Origin: Ctena decussata
Taxonomy: Eukaryota > Mollusca > Bivalvia > Lucinida > Lucinidae
NCBI GenBank assembly: GCA_963989385.1
Contig: OZ022511.1
Location: 6,510,001 to 6,574,000 of the forward strand
Direction: 5' to 3'
Length of the DNA: 64,000 bases
This document shows positions 11,838-21,917 of this stretch, one piece after another (within the stretch, counting starts at the first letter, position 1; each line of letters starts with the position of its first letter). Below the pieces are notes generated by a model, which worked only from the letters and a program-made list of their open reading frames with translations, did not search any database and was not told the DNA's origin. A program made the position numbers and the translations under genes.

Positions 11838-12540
11838 AATGAAGAACCACAACAGAAGTACCGCCTTGGAACGGTCAGTAATAAGTTACTGAGGGGCGGG
11901 TGGGGTGGGGGTGGGGGCTTAGAATAGGTTTACTGGGTCTAAAACTCGCCCTCTGCTTCTGCAGTGGTTTGAAACAGTAAGATAGATGTTTGTCCGCATG
12001 ATGGTTTCCTAACTCATCAATGAATCATCACCGGAAACAAACAAATCACGAATAAGGCCTATGATGAATCAGAGATGAGGACTCAACGAAAAAAAAAGCG
12101 TGCTGTGCTACCAGAGGAGTCTGACAGCACCACTGAAATACCGGAGCAAAAGAAAACTAGCAGTTGATCCCCGAATAACCAAGCAACGGACAAGGCAAAC
12201 TCCGGCCTCAACCAACTAAATTAAGTAGCATTATGTCTGGCCCACCACTGAGTCTGATGCCTGACCAACCGGCGTACAATTAAAGGGGGGAACAAAGTTT
12301 TTAACCATAATTGGGTTAACCACTAAACATGCAGACTGTAGCATTACATTTATAGTATATCCAATACGTTTGTAACGAACGATAATTTTCTTGGACTGAT
12401 CAGAAAAATCAGACTTACAATATTTTTGAATTTTTAGACTAAGTCATGATAAAATTCTGGTTCCGATAGGCCCTGTTGCAAAAGATATTTTAATTCGACA
12501 TTGAATTTAGAAAGGACTTCTATGCTTAAGGCGTGAATTT
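11838..12540 (-). mobile_element. 5'-truncated Naiad-like PLE copy
   Basis: Plus-strand words (GAAGAACCACAACA, CCGCCTTGGAACGGTCAGTA, CTCATCAATGAATCATCACC, GCAGTTGATCC, CATAATTGGGTTAACCACTA, AAATTCTGGTTCCGATAGG) match 15770-16450 of the nested element in the same order. It covers the inner edge of the pseudo-LTR, the 3' UTR and the RT C-terminus. The coding part is frame-broken. A G-rich stretch at about 11893-11925 is peculiar to this copy. Confidence 0.85.
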
Positions 12541-12904
12541 TCCCCATGATTAAAAAGTTATTCGGATCACTGACTTTTGCTTTGAATTTATGACTATGAC
12601 ATGTAACTTGCATGACAAATTAATTTTCAAGTGTTTGTGTCTATGTAAAGTACGTTAAACATACGTTGACGTCATTCTTGAGATAAATTGTAAATTATCC
12701 TCTAACTGATCGTTGAAAAAATGATTTATTGTATACATTTCACCCTTTTTGACTCACATTACTTAGATAACAGACAATACTGGATAGTTTTGACTATATG
12801 TATGTGACCTTGACCTCATTTCAAGGTCATGGTACACAATATAATCCTTGAAGATCACAGTGCTACTGTTGACCATTCTTCTTCTTTGGCTTACTGAGTA
12901 TCGT

Positions 12905-13014
12905 TCCCCCCACCCCCCGTGACCCAGCTTTCTACTCATGTATATTGCGTATTTGCATCACATAAGTCTGCTGCATGAAGGAAATGCTGGGTCACGGGGG
13001 GGGGGGGGGGGGAG
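12905..13014. repeat. GC-rich inverted repeat (hairpin-capable)
   Basis: CCCCCGTGACCCAGC near 12917 is the reverse complement of GCTGGGTCACGGGGG near 12988, with about 60 bases between. The arms are extended by a C-run on the left and a run of about 17 G on the right. It could be a small foldback element or a site of slippage. Flanking sequence (12541-12904 and 13015-13702) holds no gene I can support. Confidence 0.7.
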
Positions 13015-13700
13015 TACTTGTATTTTAGTTATAGTGAAGCGTTCTCTTTTGGCCGCTTTGACCGGAAGTACAACTATGGTTTTGCACGTTTAAATGCCAT
13101 TCACGCGTAACAAGAACAAAATCATTGCTTTGTATTGTTATATTCGTGTATTTAGCATGCATTTATGACAAAAATTTATGGAATGAATGACTGATTTCAA
13201 TATTTTTATTACCTCAAAAAATGAGGTATGCAAAAACCTTGAATTTAGGGTAGGTAGGATCAGACTGGATTATTTCCCCATGTCTTTGGGTCTGAGTCAC
13301 AAATAATCTGATTTCATACGGTTTACATATTTTCGGAAGCTCTGCTAAGAAAAAATGTGCCGTCTTTATACTTTTGAAAATTCGGACCTGTCTCGCCGGT
13401 CTAATGGGGCAAATCCTCGCCTTAATCATAGAAGTCCTTTAACCTCCATTAGCATACCAAAGCTATTGGTCTTCATGGCTGATTGGATAGAAACTAAAGC
13501 GATTCGACTATCATGACGACAGCCGTCCGCCGCATCTGATGACGGGAAGAAAATTATATGAGTGCTTCAAAGAGTGATATGTATTCATTTTGCTAGTATG
13601 AACCAGAATATAAAGGCCACTTGTTTTCAGGACAGCAACCACTCGTGCAGCTCAGGGTCATGTCTAGTATTACCGTGTGCTAAAAAATAAAGCTTTGATG

Positions 13701-13702
<2 letters not shown>

Positions 13703-13733
<31 letters not shown>
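13703..13733. repeat. (AT)n microsatellite at the PLE1 3' end
   Basis: Pure AT dinucleotide run directly beyond the 3' tail of the minus-strand PLE1. Confidence 0.9.
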
Positions 13734-13735
<2 letters not shown>

Positions 13736-13812
13736 TTGAAAACTGTCTATCCACAACACAGGAAATGTAGTAATGAAACAGAAAGAGGAATAGCCAGATA
13801 TTACATTGTTTA

Positions 13813-13853
13813 ATTCCAACGCGTTTCACTACTTCAATAGATCGTCAAGGAAT
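13813..13853 (-). ncRNA. Hammerhead-ribozyme-like motif in the PLE1 tail
   Basis: On the minus strand: stem I ATTCC/GGAAT, a core TTGACGA (consensus CTGANGA with one change, C3 to T), stem II CTAT/GTAG with loop TGAA, the invariant GAAA, a short palindromic stem III (AACGCGTT), and a GTT cleavage triplet. The layout is type I with a minimal stem III, the form reported for PLEs. The C3 change probably reduces or removes self-cleavage. Confidence 0.65.
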
Positions 13854-13962
13854 GAACAATACTGACGTTGGCGTCATAGTAACAACGTTTACAACGTTAA
13901 CAACGTTAATAGATTGAGTTAAAATAACGTCTCTAATATATTTGACAAATAATGAAAATTCA

Positions 13963-15514
13963 CTAAAGCGTCCGATTAAGTTTAGGCTTAAATAGATCTA
14001 TAAAATATGTCTCTTTAAGCTTTCTTGAAATGGGGTTGTCTGTTTTCATTTTGTAAAGTGGGAAAACTTTAAAGTTTATATCAAGTCCTTTTGCACAGGT
14101 TGCAATGTGTTCGCTAACAAAAAGTTTACGAACGCTACTGTGCCTAATATGTTGACGATGTAATGTCATGCGGTGGCGCAGGGTATCACCGGTCTCGCCA
14201 ATATATTCCTCTCCACAGCCGCCACACAGTAAAACGTATATAATATTTTTTGCATCACACGTCATGTCTACAGTTACAAAAAATGTTTTCCCACATTTGA
14301 AAGTGAACTGATTACCAATTATGATATTTTTACAAATTCCACAATTCGAGCGACCACACTGTGTTATGTTCGCATGGTGCGTTTTCTCCTCAAATTTAGC
14401 TGAAGTGAGTAATTTTTTAAGACTTTGGGGTTGACGTTTACTTTTTATAATCTTGATTTTGCTTAATATATTTCTCATCCTGTCATCCTCATACAAGATG
14501 TCCATGTTTTCATGTATTGCACGGAACATCTCTGGATTTTTCGGATTGAACGTTGATACGTATGTCACCACATTTTCATCCGATTTCTCTCTTACACGTC
14601 GTAAATCTGATTTACTGATGCTCAATGCTTTTTCAATGCCGGTATCTATAATCCTATTAGGATAATGTTGCCTAAGTAATGCCGTTTTCAATTCAGCCAG
14701 TCTTTGCGCTAAGATATTGTCATTTGTAACAATCATTCGTAATCTTCTTGCTAGTGAAAAGGGGATGCTTGTTTTTATGTGCTTAGGGTGACAAGAATAA
14801 AAGGTTAAATATAGTTTACTATCTGTTGGTTTATAATATATGTCTGTTGCAATTTGAGTGCCGTTTTTAAGCACTAAAACATCAAGAAACGGAAGTTGAC
14901 TGTGACTGAATTCCATAGTAAAACTTATATCTCTATGTAAATTGTTTAACATATCTTGTAATGTATGCAAATCATTCTCAGACCTCGTCCATGGTACGAA
15001 ACAGTCATCTAAGAACCGATTCCAATATTTAATGAAATATTCTTTGAATTGTTCGCCGAATTTCGCGGCTACTTTTATGTATAGCTTTTCTTCAAGATAT
15101 CCCATTACCAAAGTGGCATATACGGGGGCAAATTTGGTGCCCATTGCTGTTCCTATTTTCTGTCTGTAAAACTTCCCATTAAAGTAAAATGTATTGTTTT
15201 TCAAAATAAAATTAATCCCGTCTAAAATAAAATCTTTTGTAAAACGCCTATGTATGTCGTCGGGATAATTTTCCAACCAAAATCGGATAGCCTCCAACCC
15301 AAGATCATGGGGTATATTTGAATATGGAGATACAACGTCAAATGAAACAAAGAGAGTAGTTTGAGGGACTTGCTCTGGTAGATGGTTGAGAAAATCCATA
15401 GTATCTCGGAGATAGCTTTTTACTCGTTTGGTGAGAGGTCGTAATAATATGTCTAAGAGGTTACTTAAACGATGCGTTAAACATGATGGTCCCGCTATGA
15501 TTGGCCGCAGCTTT
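13963..15514 (-). pseudogene. PLE1 ORF2, C-terminal part (RT core plus GIY-YIG)
   Basis: Begins at the conserved LKLRPIIAGPSC word and stays open to the stop at 13963. RT motifs: VSFDVVSPYSNIP (motif A), GTAMGTKFAPVYATLVMGYLE (motif B, read in two parts), and FLDDCF (catalytic box, PLE form). The C-terminus has a Cys-rich stretch (CGRSNCGIC), then IIYVLLCGGCGEEYIGET, the GIY-YIG endonuclease signature, followed by HRMTLHRQ. The first residues of the open frame (to about 15552) come from the inserted element and are not native. The N-terminal part lies at 20025-20811. Confidence 0.92.
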
Positions 15515-15520
15515 AAAAGT

Positions 15521-15798
15521 GAAAAGTATGCAAAGACCAGGAACTGAAACAATCAAAATCCAAATCCAGCCCTCAAACCATAGTTGGAAACAACTAAGAT
15601 TACAAATAATCAAGATACAGAGAACATATGGCCAACCGAGTGAGCAGCTTGTTCCCAAAAGGTGGCCACTCAGCAACCCAAACCGAACCAAAAATAATAA
15701 TAACATACATAAGGTAAAACATCACAGAAACTCTGACACCAAAAACAGGCAACAAAGAACCACAACAAAACTACCGCCTTGGAACGGTCAGTAATGAA
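15521..15798 (-). repeat. Naiad-like pseudo-LTR, 3' side
   Basis: Direct repeat of 19745-20024. Shared words include AAAAGTATGCAAAGACCAGG at one end and CTTGGAACGGTCAGTAATGA at the other. Only small differences are seen by eye, such as loss of two or three bases in the AATAATCAAG/AATAAAG stretch. Confidence 0.9.
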
Positions 15799-16129
15799 TT
15801 ACTGGGGGGCTTAAATTGATTTTACAGGCCCAACCTCACCCTCAGTTTCTGAAGTGGTACAAAACATTTAGTTGGTTGTTCGGTTCGCATGATAACCCTC
15901 TAACTCGTCAATGAATCATCACGGTAAACACATAAATCAAATATCAACACCATGAAGAAGCAAAGACGAGGACTCAACAGATACAACGGGCCGTCTGACA
16001 GGTGGAGATCCCTGTCCTGCCAAACAACCCCACTAGAAATCTGAAGCAAAAGAAGGTCACCAGTTGAGCCCCGGTGGACCAAGCAACAGACAAAAAGGCT
16101 CCGGTCCCAACCAACTAAAATATATAGCT
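15799..16129 (-). other. Naiad-like 3' UTR
   Basis: Non-coding spacer between the RT stop and the 3' pseudo-LTR. The same spacer is recognisable at about 11885-12290 in the truncated copy. Confidence 0.7.
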
Positions 16130-18016
16130 TTAGGTCGGGGCCATCATAGAGTCTGACGACCGATCCCCCGGTGTGCAATTAAAGAGTGCAGCAAAGCTAT
16201 CAACCGTGATTGGGTTAATCACTAAGCATGCAGACTGTCGCATAACATTTAAATTATAGCCAATACGTTTGTGACGTATTATTATTTTTCGGAATTGATC
16301 AGAAAAATCAGTCCTACCCTTAATCTTTTTGAATTTGTATACTAAGTCACCATAAAATTCTGGTTCCGATAGGCCTTGGTGTAAAAGAAATTTTAATCCG
16401 ACATCAAATTTTGAAACCAATTCATGGTGTCTGCGATAGAATTTAGAAAAAGCCTTTCTAAGCTTATGATACCGATAGCCCTGTTGAAGAAGTTTAGCAG
16501 TTAAACATTTATTACGAGCATTAAAGTCATCTACATGACTACACACTCTAGCAAATCTTATAAGTTGAGAAATATACACTCCATAAGAGGGACGACGTGG
16601 AACGTCACCATCCAAAAATGGAAAATTAACTATATCAAAGTCAAAGTCATCACGTTTATCATAAATTTTAGAAGATACAAAACCGTTAGAAATAGATAGA
16701 TGTAAATCCAAAAAGGGGGCCTCGGTATCTGAAGTATTAGCTTTATTCAATTTAAGTTCAGGTGGGTAAATTTGGTTAACCATGCTTTCAAAATAAGGAT
16801 TATCAATATTCAGAAGATCGTCTAAATATCTAGAGGTTGAGTTAAATGCCTCAATGATATCAGCTTGATTATCAACAGAAAGAGAAGTCATGAAGTCTCT
16901 TTCATAACAAAATAAAAACAAATCGGCCACAAGAGGAGCACAATTTGTACCCATCGGAATACCAACAATTTGTCTGTATAACTTATTACCAAATCTGATG
17001 TAAATATTATCTAAGAGATATGATAAGGCGTCACATACATTCTGACATGACCAAAGACTATATCCTCTATATATTTTACGGTCAGTAGAAGTGAAAAACG
17101 CTTTCTTATCGTTACAGGCAATATAAAGGGTATCTTCATTTTTGGAGAACTTTTTGAAGGCCCGCTCAATCAAATCAACAAGTTTTTCCTTTATTAAATT
17201 ATGGGGTAATGTGGTATAAAGAGTAGAAAAATCATAAGTGGACAAACTAGTCGCACGAAACCCTCTTGACTTCAGTTTACTAAGTACCTCACCAGAATTT
17301 TTTATAGACCAAAACATATTTTTCCCTGACCTCTCATACACTGTCTCATAGTACCAAATGACACGAGATTTCACAGCAGTGAGGCAAGAAGTTAATAATT
17401 TAGATAATTCTGTAGTAGTACAAGAGCTAGAGTTGGCAATGAATCTAGCTTTATACGGTTTTTTATGAAGCTTAGGTAACCAATACATCGTAGGAAGTTT
17501 GTCTTGGCGTTCCTTAACGTTAACAGCAAACTTTAAAGGCAAATTATTTGAGTGGCTATTAACGACAGTCTTCTCATCTGTAAAAGTCTCTTCGTAAGCC
17601 GTGGTGCCGTTAAGTTCCTGCTTCAAAGTGTTAATATAGTGCATCCGACAAACAACAACAATGTTGTTTGCGGCCTTGTCAGCAGGAACCAAAACATACT
17701 TCCTATGAAAATCCTGGATACCCTGCTTCAAATATCTAAAGGAAGATTTAGGCTTAGGAGGTAAAAGATTAGTATTGTGTGAATAAAACTTTATACGTTT
17801 ATCCACAATATTAAAGATACTTAGTTTCCATTTCTTTAAAGCGTTACTTTCAACACCCTCTCGTTTACACCAACGATTACCAAAATCATTTAATGCAGAT
17901 GCAATTTCTTCCCTACATCTGTTGAAATCGATATGGGAAGGGAATCTATACTTAGGACCCTTAGAAACAATGTTACGAATTCTAGAATCCGGGATGATCT
18001 TCAAATTTCCAGTCAC
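16130..18016 (-). pseudogene. Naiad-like reverse transcriptase domain
   Basis: 628 codons open, in the same frame as the upstream endonuclease part and separated from it only by a TGA at 18062-18064. Landmarks: KYVLVPADKAANNIVVV, MYWLPKLHKKPYKARFI, LSTYDFSTLYTTLPH (motif A, Asp near residue 262 of this open part), VGIPMGTNCAPLVADLF (motif B) and SRYLDDLLN (catalytic box at residues 397-400). Downstream, APFLDLHLSISNGFVSSKIYDK resembles motif D/E regions of PLE RTs. No GIY-YIG follows the RT, which sets it apart from PLE1-3. The RT primes DNA synthesis at the nicked target in this class. Confidence 0.9.
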
Positions 18017-18061
18017 AACATGACCTGCTGATGGGTAAATAAATTTGGAATCTTTACAATC

Positions 18062-19504
18062 TCATGAATCAGGAGTATTAGCATCGATGTCAAGATCAGA
18101 CACAAGTTTATTGAAATTAAATATGATACTTCTAATCGGTTTGTTATACTTATAACAAATAATAGGTGGTTCAGAATTTTGGAAATAATCAGGTATGGAA
18201 GATGTAACAGATTTATCCTGAAATATACTAGGTAAATCTATAAAGTCAATACCTTTGTTAATGAAAGGGATTTTAATGAAATTTCTTTTATGATTGATTT
18301 CAGAATCAATTAGTGGACGGAGAGCGTGTTGAGTATAACATCTAGTTAGAAGTGCCGCTTCGTACATTTGGTGATTTCTATCGTAAAACCTATTAGCCTC
18401 TATATCCAATTTGCGTAAGACTGGAATGGGTAGGGAACTAAGAATTGAAAGCATAGCATGTCGGCCATGTTCCAATAATTTTGTTGATAAATCATTAAGA
18501 GAAGTGTTAGATTTTTTGGCAGCACATCTTTTACGTTTATCATTTCCTTTTTGTCTTATACCATGAGATCTGGATTTACGTTTTCGAATTTCTAAAAGAG
18601 AAAACACATCAAAATCTGGCATTTTAGAGATATTTCCCTCATGGTAGATGTTATCGTTAAAACCAAGTGGAGAAGCTGATTGCAATAATTTTATCCATTT
18701 TAATTCAGTTTCGAATCTTTTTATGTTATTGAATCGAGCAGAAGAATTATGATCATATGATAACTTCTCAGATATTTGTACTGAAACATTATCAGGAGAA
18801 TGACCAGTACGCTTAAAATGTTGGTATAGAAAAGTATCTATCTTTTTAGCCTTTAAAATCTTACGATAGTGCTCACCAAATCTAGTCTTCAGCTTACGAC
18901 AAGTTTGTCCAACATATTGCATATTACAGTTCTGTGTGTTTCAAGTTAAAACATATATCAGATTCTCTGATTTTCAATCCAAATCAGAATCGTTAATTAC
19001 TGAAAAAGTCCTACCATTCACAGATGAAGTGATAGTAGAGTCGGTACATAAATGTTCACAACAGTTGCAACTCTTGGCATTGCACTTAGAAATGCTAGGA
19101 TACATACTAGGTCTTTTGAACGGATTAGGGTATTTACGTAAAACTGGTGATTTAATTGGGGACAACCTTACTCGTAGATTGTTGCGAAAAGTGTTAGCAT
19201 TTGATGCTCCATGTAGATCGACAGATGATGCCGAAAACAAATTTAGAGGTCTCATTCTAACTGTAGGTAATAAAGCTCGAAAGCTTTGAGTAGAATTGGG
19301 AATCCGTACAGAAGACGCAGCATGTAACCTTAGGGGAGATATTGTAATTCTTAATCTGTTTGTAATAGTCATATTTGTGTATAGTGGGTTGATACCGTCA
19401 AGAAAAGCGCGACATTCACACCGGTTATTAAATAAAACAGACATAATTTTGTTAAAGCAAACTCCCTCTGAAAAGGAATGGTATAACAAAGACCCACATC
19501 TCAA
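18062..19504 (-). pseudogene. Naiad-like N-terminal region with GIY-YIG endonuclease
   Basis: From the ATG at 19504 the frame runs to 18062 with two internal TGA codons (18974-18976 and 18941-18943), in the same frame as the RT. A Cys-rich segment (SKCNAKSCNCCEHLC) precedes ENLIYVLT and then MQYVGQTCRKLKTRFGEHY, the GIY-YIG signature with its YVGQT...R...H pattern. The endonuclease nicks target DNA in this family. The remaining part (KRKSRSHGIRQKGNDKRKRC) is strongly basic and could bind nucleic acid. All three stops in the whole EN-RT frame are TGA, so ordinary decay from CGA, TGG or TGY codons is the simplest cause. Confidence 0.85.
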
Positions 19505-19744
19505 ATCTATGTCTAATACAAGTCCACAGACAGAAACGTAAGAATTAGTTATACAACGGGGTGCGAATATCGGTCAATTAATGACCTCCAATTCAGTATC
19601 GAAATGGAATGGTATTAAGGGACATGAATAATGGAAAATGATTGCAAACAACCCCTGAGGATTGGAAGAATAAGAGCATTAAATGGATGTGCGGGGAGAC
19701 TTTTTGGGGCCGCCACACAGCACAACCACAAGAACTCTGATAAT
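19505..19744 (-). other. Naiad-like 5' leader
   Basis: Non-coding stretch between the first ATG and the 5' pseudo-LTR. It contains GGGAGACTTTTTGG followed by a CCACACAG word. Both have close counterparts in the retrozyme-like repeat at about 50450-50470. Confidence 0.6.
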
Positions 19745-20024
19745 AAAAGTAAAAAGTATGCAAAGACCAGGAACTGAAACAATCAAAATCCAAAGCCAGC
19801 CCTCAAACCATAGTTGGAAACAACTAAGATTACAAATAAAGATACAGAGAACATATGGCCAACCGAGTGAGCAGCTTGTTCCCAAAAGGTGGCCACTCAG
19901 CAACCCAAACCGAACCAAAAATAATAATAACATACATAAGGTAAAACATCACAGAAACTCTGACACCAAAAACAGGCAACAAAGAACCACAACAAAACTA
20001 CCGCCTTGGAACGGTCAGTAATGA
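19745..20024 (-). repeat. Naiad-like pseudo-LTR, 5' side
   Basis: Upstream copy of the terminal direct repeat (see 15521-15798), ending at the junction with PLE1 ORF2. Confidence 0.9.
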
Positions 20025-20811
20025 AGTCTGTGACATTGTTAAGATTGATATTTTGTGTTCGAGTATTGTTACATTCGGAAGTTATTTGTAGACTTTTATG
20101 CACTTTGGGCAATCCATAGAAATTACTTTCTTTTACTTCAAAATTGCGCAAATAATCATCTTCCTTTTGCGTAAAACAGTGCTCGTGTTTCTTCAAAAAT
20201 CTCTTATAAGTTAAATTGTTTGATCGTTGCGGATCGCTATCTAACAGTTCATAATATTCTCTATTCTGTAATATTTCATATGTCATTTCCTTATAATGGT
20301 CCCTGTCCATAATTACAACCGCCCCGCCCTTGTCTGCCTCCTTAATGACTATGTTATTGTTTTCGGACAAATTTTTAATCGATGCGCGCTGCTGCCGAGT
20401 TATGTTTTCTTTACATTTAGGGTTTCTGAGTTTAGTAGGGGTATTTTCTAAATTAGAGATGAATCTTTCTAAAGCCACGTTTCGGTTTTTAGGTGGCATG
20501 AAATTGCTATTATTTCTAACGAGGGAATCGTCGTCAACCTCATCTTCATTATGAAAAAACTCTAAAAGTCTTAGTTTTCTATTGAAATTAGCAATGTCTT
20601 CTTTTAATTCCTGATCGTTATGCCTATGCGGAGTAGGTGTAAATTTCAACCCCTTTTCAAGAACGCTTATTTCGACAGGATCCAGCATTGTTTTGGATAA
20701 GTTTATTATCTTTACTGGTGTTTTGTCGTCTAATTCTGACGAAGCATTGATTGATTGATTTAATCTTGATACTAAAGTTCGTTCGCCGAGGCCTCGTCCT
20801 GCTCTAAAAAA
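20025..20811 (-). pseudogene. PLE1 ORF2, N-terminal part
   Basis: Reads from the slippery site at 20811 to the insertion junction. It contains KIINLSKTMLDPVEISVLEKG, LKFTPTPHRHND, VIKEADKGGAVVIM and FYGLPKVHKS, all conserved in PLE2 and PLE3. It ends at the codon that precedes LKLRPII at 15514. Between the slip site and the conserved block the only ATG is at 20688, already inside the conserved region (PLE2 has no ATG there at all), which argues that this ORF is entered by frameshifting. Confidence 0.88.
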
Positions 20812-21778
20812 TAATTTCGGTTAGAGCTAAGATTTCCCTGGTTTTGAGTTGCATAATTATGTGAGTCTGTTGCATAACTGTAGTCCCAATTATACTGTGT
20901 TCTATCCTGCGTACGGTAGTACTTGTCTTGGTTCTCATTGTTTAGTCTTTGTGATGTTTCACGAACCCCGTCTGTGTAGTTTCTAGGTGGCGCACGTCTC
21001 CTGTTGAACCGCTGTCCTATATATGTTGTGTTGTTGCCAGTTCCTGAATTTCATACGCGTTTGCCACTATCCTGTGTATAACTAGCTCTTGTAGCGTTTG
21101 CGTAGGATACAGGTGCCTGCAAATTTCGGGTACGCCGTTCATCTCCCTGAGGAAAGTTGTGTTGGGGTGTGGTGGTAGGTACTGCCATTGTACCATTTCT
21201 GTTCTGTTGTTGCGTATAAAGCCGTTGATCTGCCCGCTTATTCTGAGGTCGCTCTACTTCCGTATTTCAAGGGCGTTCTTTAATAAAAGGGTTTTTATCT
21301 GAATACTTGGAGGAAAAGTCTGTCTCATACTTTTGTAACCAAATTTTGTTTTTGTTATCCCATCTAGACTGTGAAATCTCTTCTTGCTGCTTTGTTTCTT
21401 TTTGCCACATGTCTACTAGTTTTTCTTTTACTTTGCCAGAACACTTTTCCGAAAAGATCGAAAGCATCTCTTCATCAATATTTCTATATTTCTCTTCATG
21501 ACTTTCAGCTCTTAGAGTCAGCAAGTCTCTTTCAGTTCTGTAGTTGTCAAGAACCTGCCGCTCTCTTCGTCTAGTTTGCTCGTCTGGTTCACCATTTATT
21601 GCAAACATTTGAAGTTTTTGGGGTAAAATCATGGGGGTTTTATTTCGCCATTCTTCATATACTTTGGCGGTATTTTCATTCCTAATTTTTAGCCAAAATT
21701 GGTTTCGCCGGGCAAATAGTTTCTTATTCCAAACAGTGATTATTGTTTCCTTGATTTGAGCAGCTTCTCCGACTATAT
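20772..21778 (-). pseudogene. PLE1 ORF1, conserved protein of unknown function
   Basis: Conserved with PLE2 ORF1 over about 150 residues. Shared blocks are YEEW, LPQ, RRERQVLDNYRTE, LRAESHEEKYRNID, MWQKE, EEISQSRWDNKN and DKNPFI. The domain is rich in charged residues and predicted helix, and is followed by a Q/N/R-rich low-complexity tail. Two in-frame TGA codons (21267-21269 and 21051-21053) interrupt it, after which the same frame stays open to the slippery site. The N-terminus is lost: residues encoded upstream of about 21778 come from an unrelated minisatellite. A nucleic-acid-binding or particle role like other retroelement ORF1s is inference. Confidence 0.75.
20805..20811 (-). promoter_or_regulatory. 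Predicted -1 frameshift site T TTT TTA (PLE1)
   Basis: On the minus strand the heptamer TTTTTTA is read as ..T TTT TTA in the ORF1 frame (codon starts 20810 and 20807, in phase with the ORF1 stop at 21267). A -1 slip gives the ORF2 frame (codon start 20811, in phase with 20688). Without slipping, ORF1 ends at 20772-20774, about a dozen codons later. Just downstream, CGAGGCCTCG is a perfect palindrome that could form a short stem. Confidence 0.7.
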
Positions 21779-21893
21779 ATGTAGGACTCATATCGAGGGT
21801 TGGTCCCTGATCGAGGGCCGATTTCCACATCGAGGGCCGATTCCACATCGGGGGCCGATTTTGACAGAACCATCCCACAACGAGGGCCGATTT
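21776..21893 (+). repeat. Left inverted arm with ~19-bp minisatellite
   Basis: Starts TATATGTAGGACTCA, then about five units of TCGAGGGCCGATTTCCACA with variants. The reverse complement of the same block, including the GTAGGACTCA edge, lies at 28013-28126. Both outer edges touch TA-rich sequence. Confidence 0.8.
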
Positions 21894-21917
21894 CGCCATT
21901 CGCCCCGTTAACACCAT

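Larger units (their letters stand above)
15515..20024 (-). mobile_element. Nested Naiad-like PLE with permuted EN-RT order
   Basis: A 4.5-kb insertion inside PLE1 ORF2. It has ~280-bp direct repeats at both ends (pseudo-LTRs) and one long minus-strand coding region. In that region the GIY-YIG endonuclease is N-terminal to the RT, the reverse of PLE1-3. EN-first PLEs with this layout are known as the Naiad/Chlamys group. Joining the flanking PLE1 sequence leaves only about two shared bases (AA) as a possible target duplication. Three further fragments of the family are in this window (11.3, 11.8 and 37.3 kb). Confidence 0.87.
13734..21778 (-). mobile_element. Penelope-like element PLE1, split by a nested element
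   Basis: A minus-strand PLE of about 3.5 kb once the 15515-20024 insertion is removed. The order from its 5' side is ORF1, slippery overlap, ORF2 (RT plus GIY-YIG), hammerhead-like tail, then (AT)n. The 5' end is cut at about 21778, where an unrelated repeat begins. The ORF2 halves resume at matching codons on the two sides of the insertion, so this is one interrupted gene and not two genes. Confidence 0.9.
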
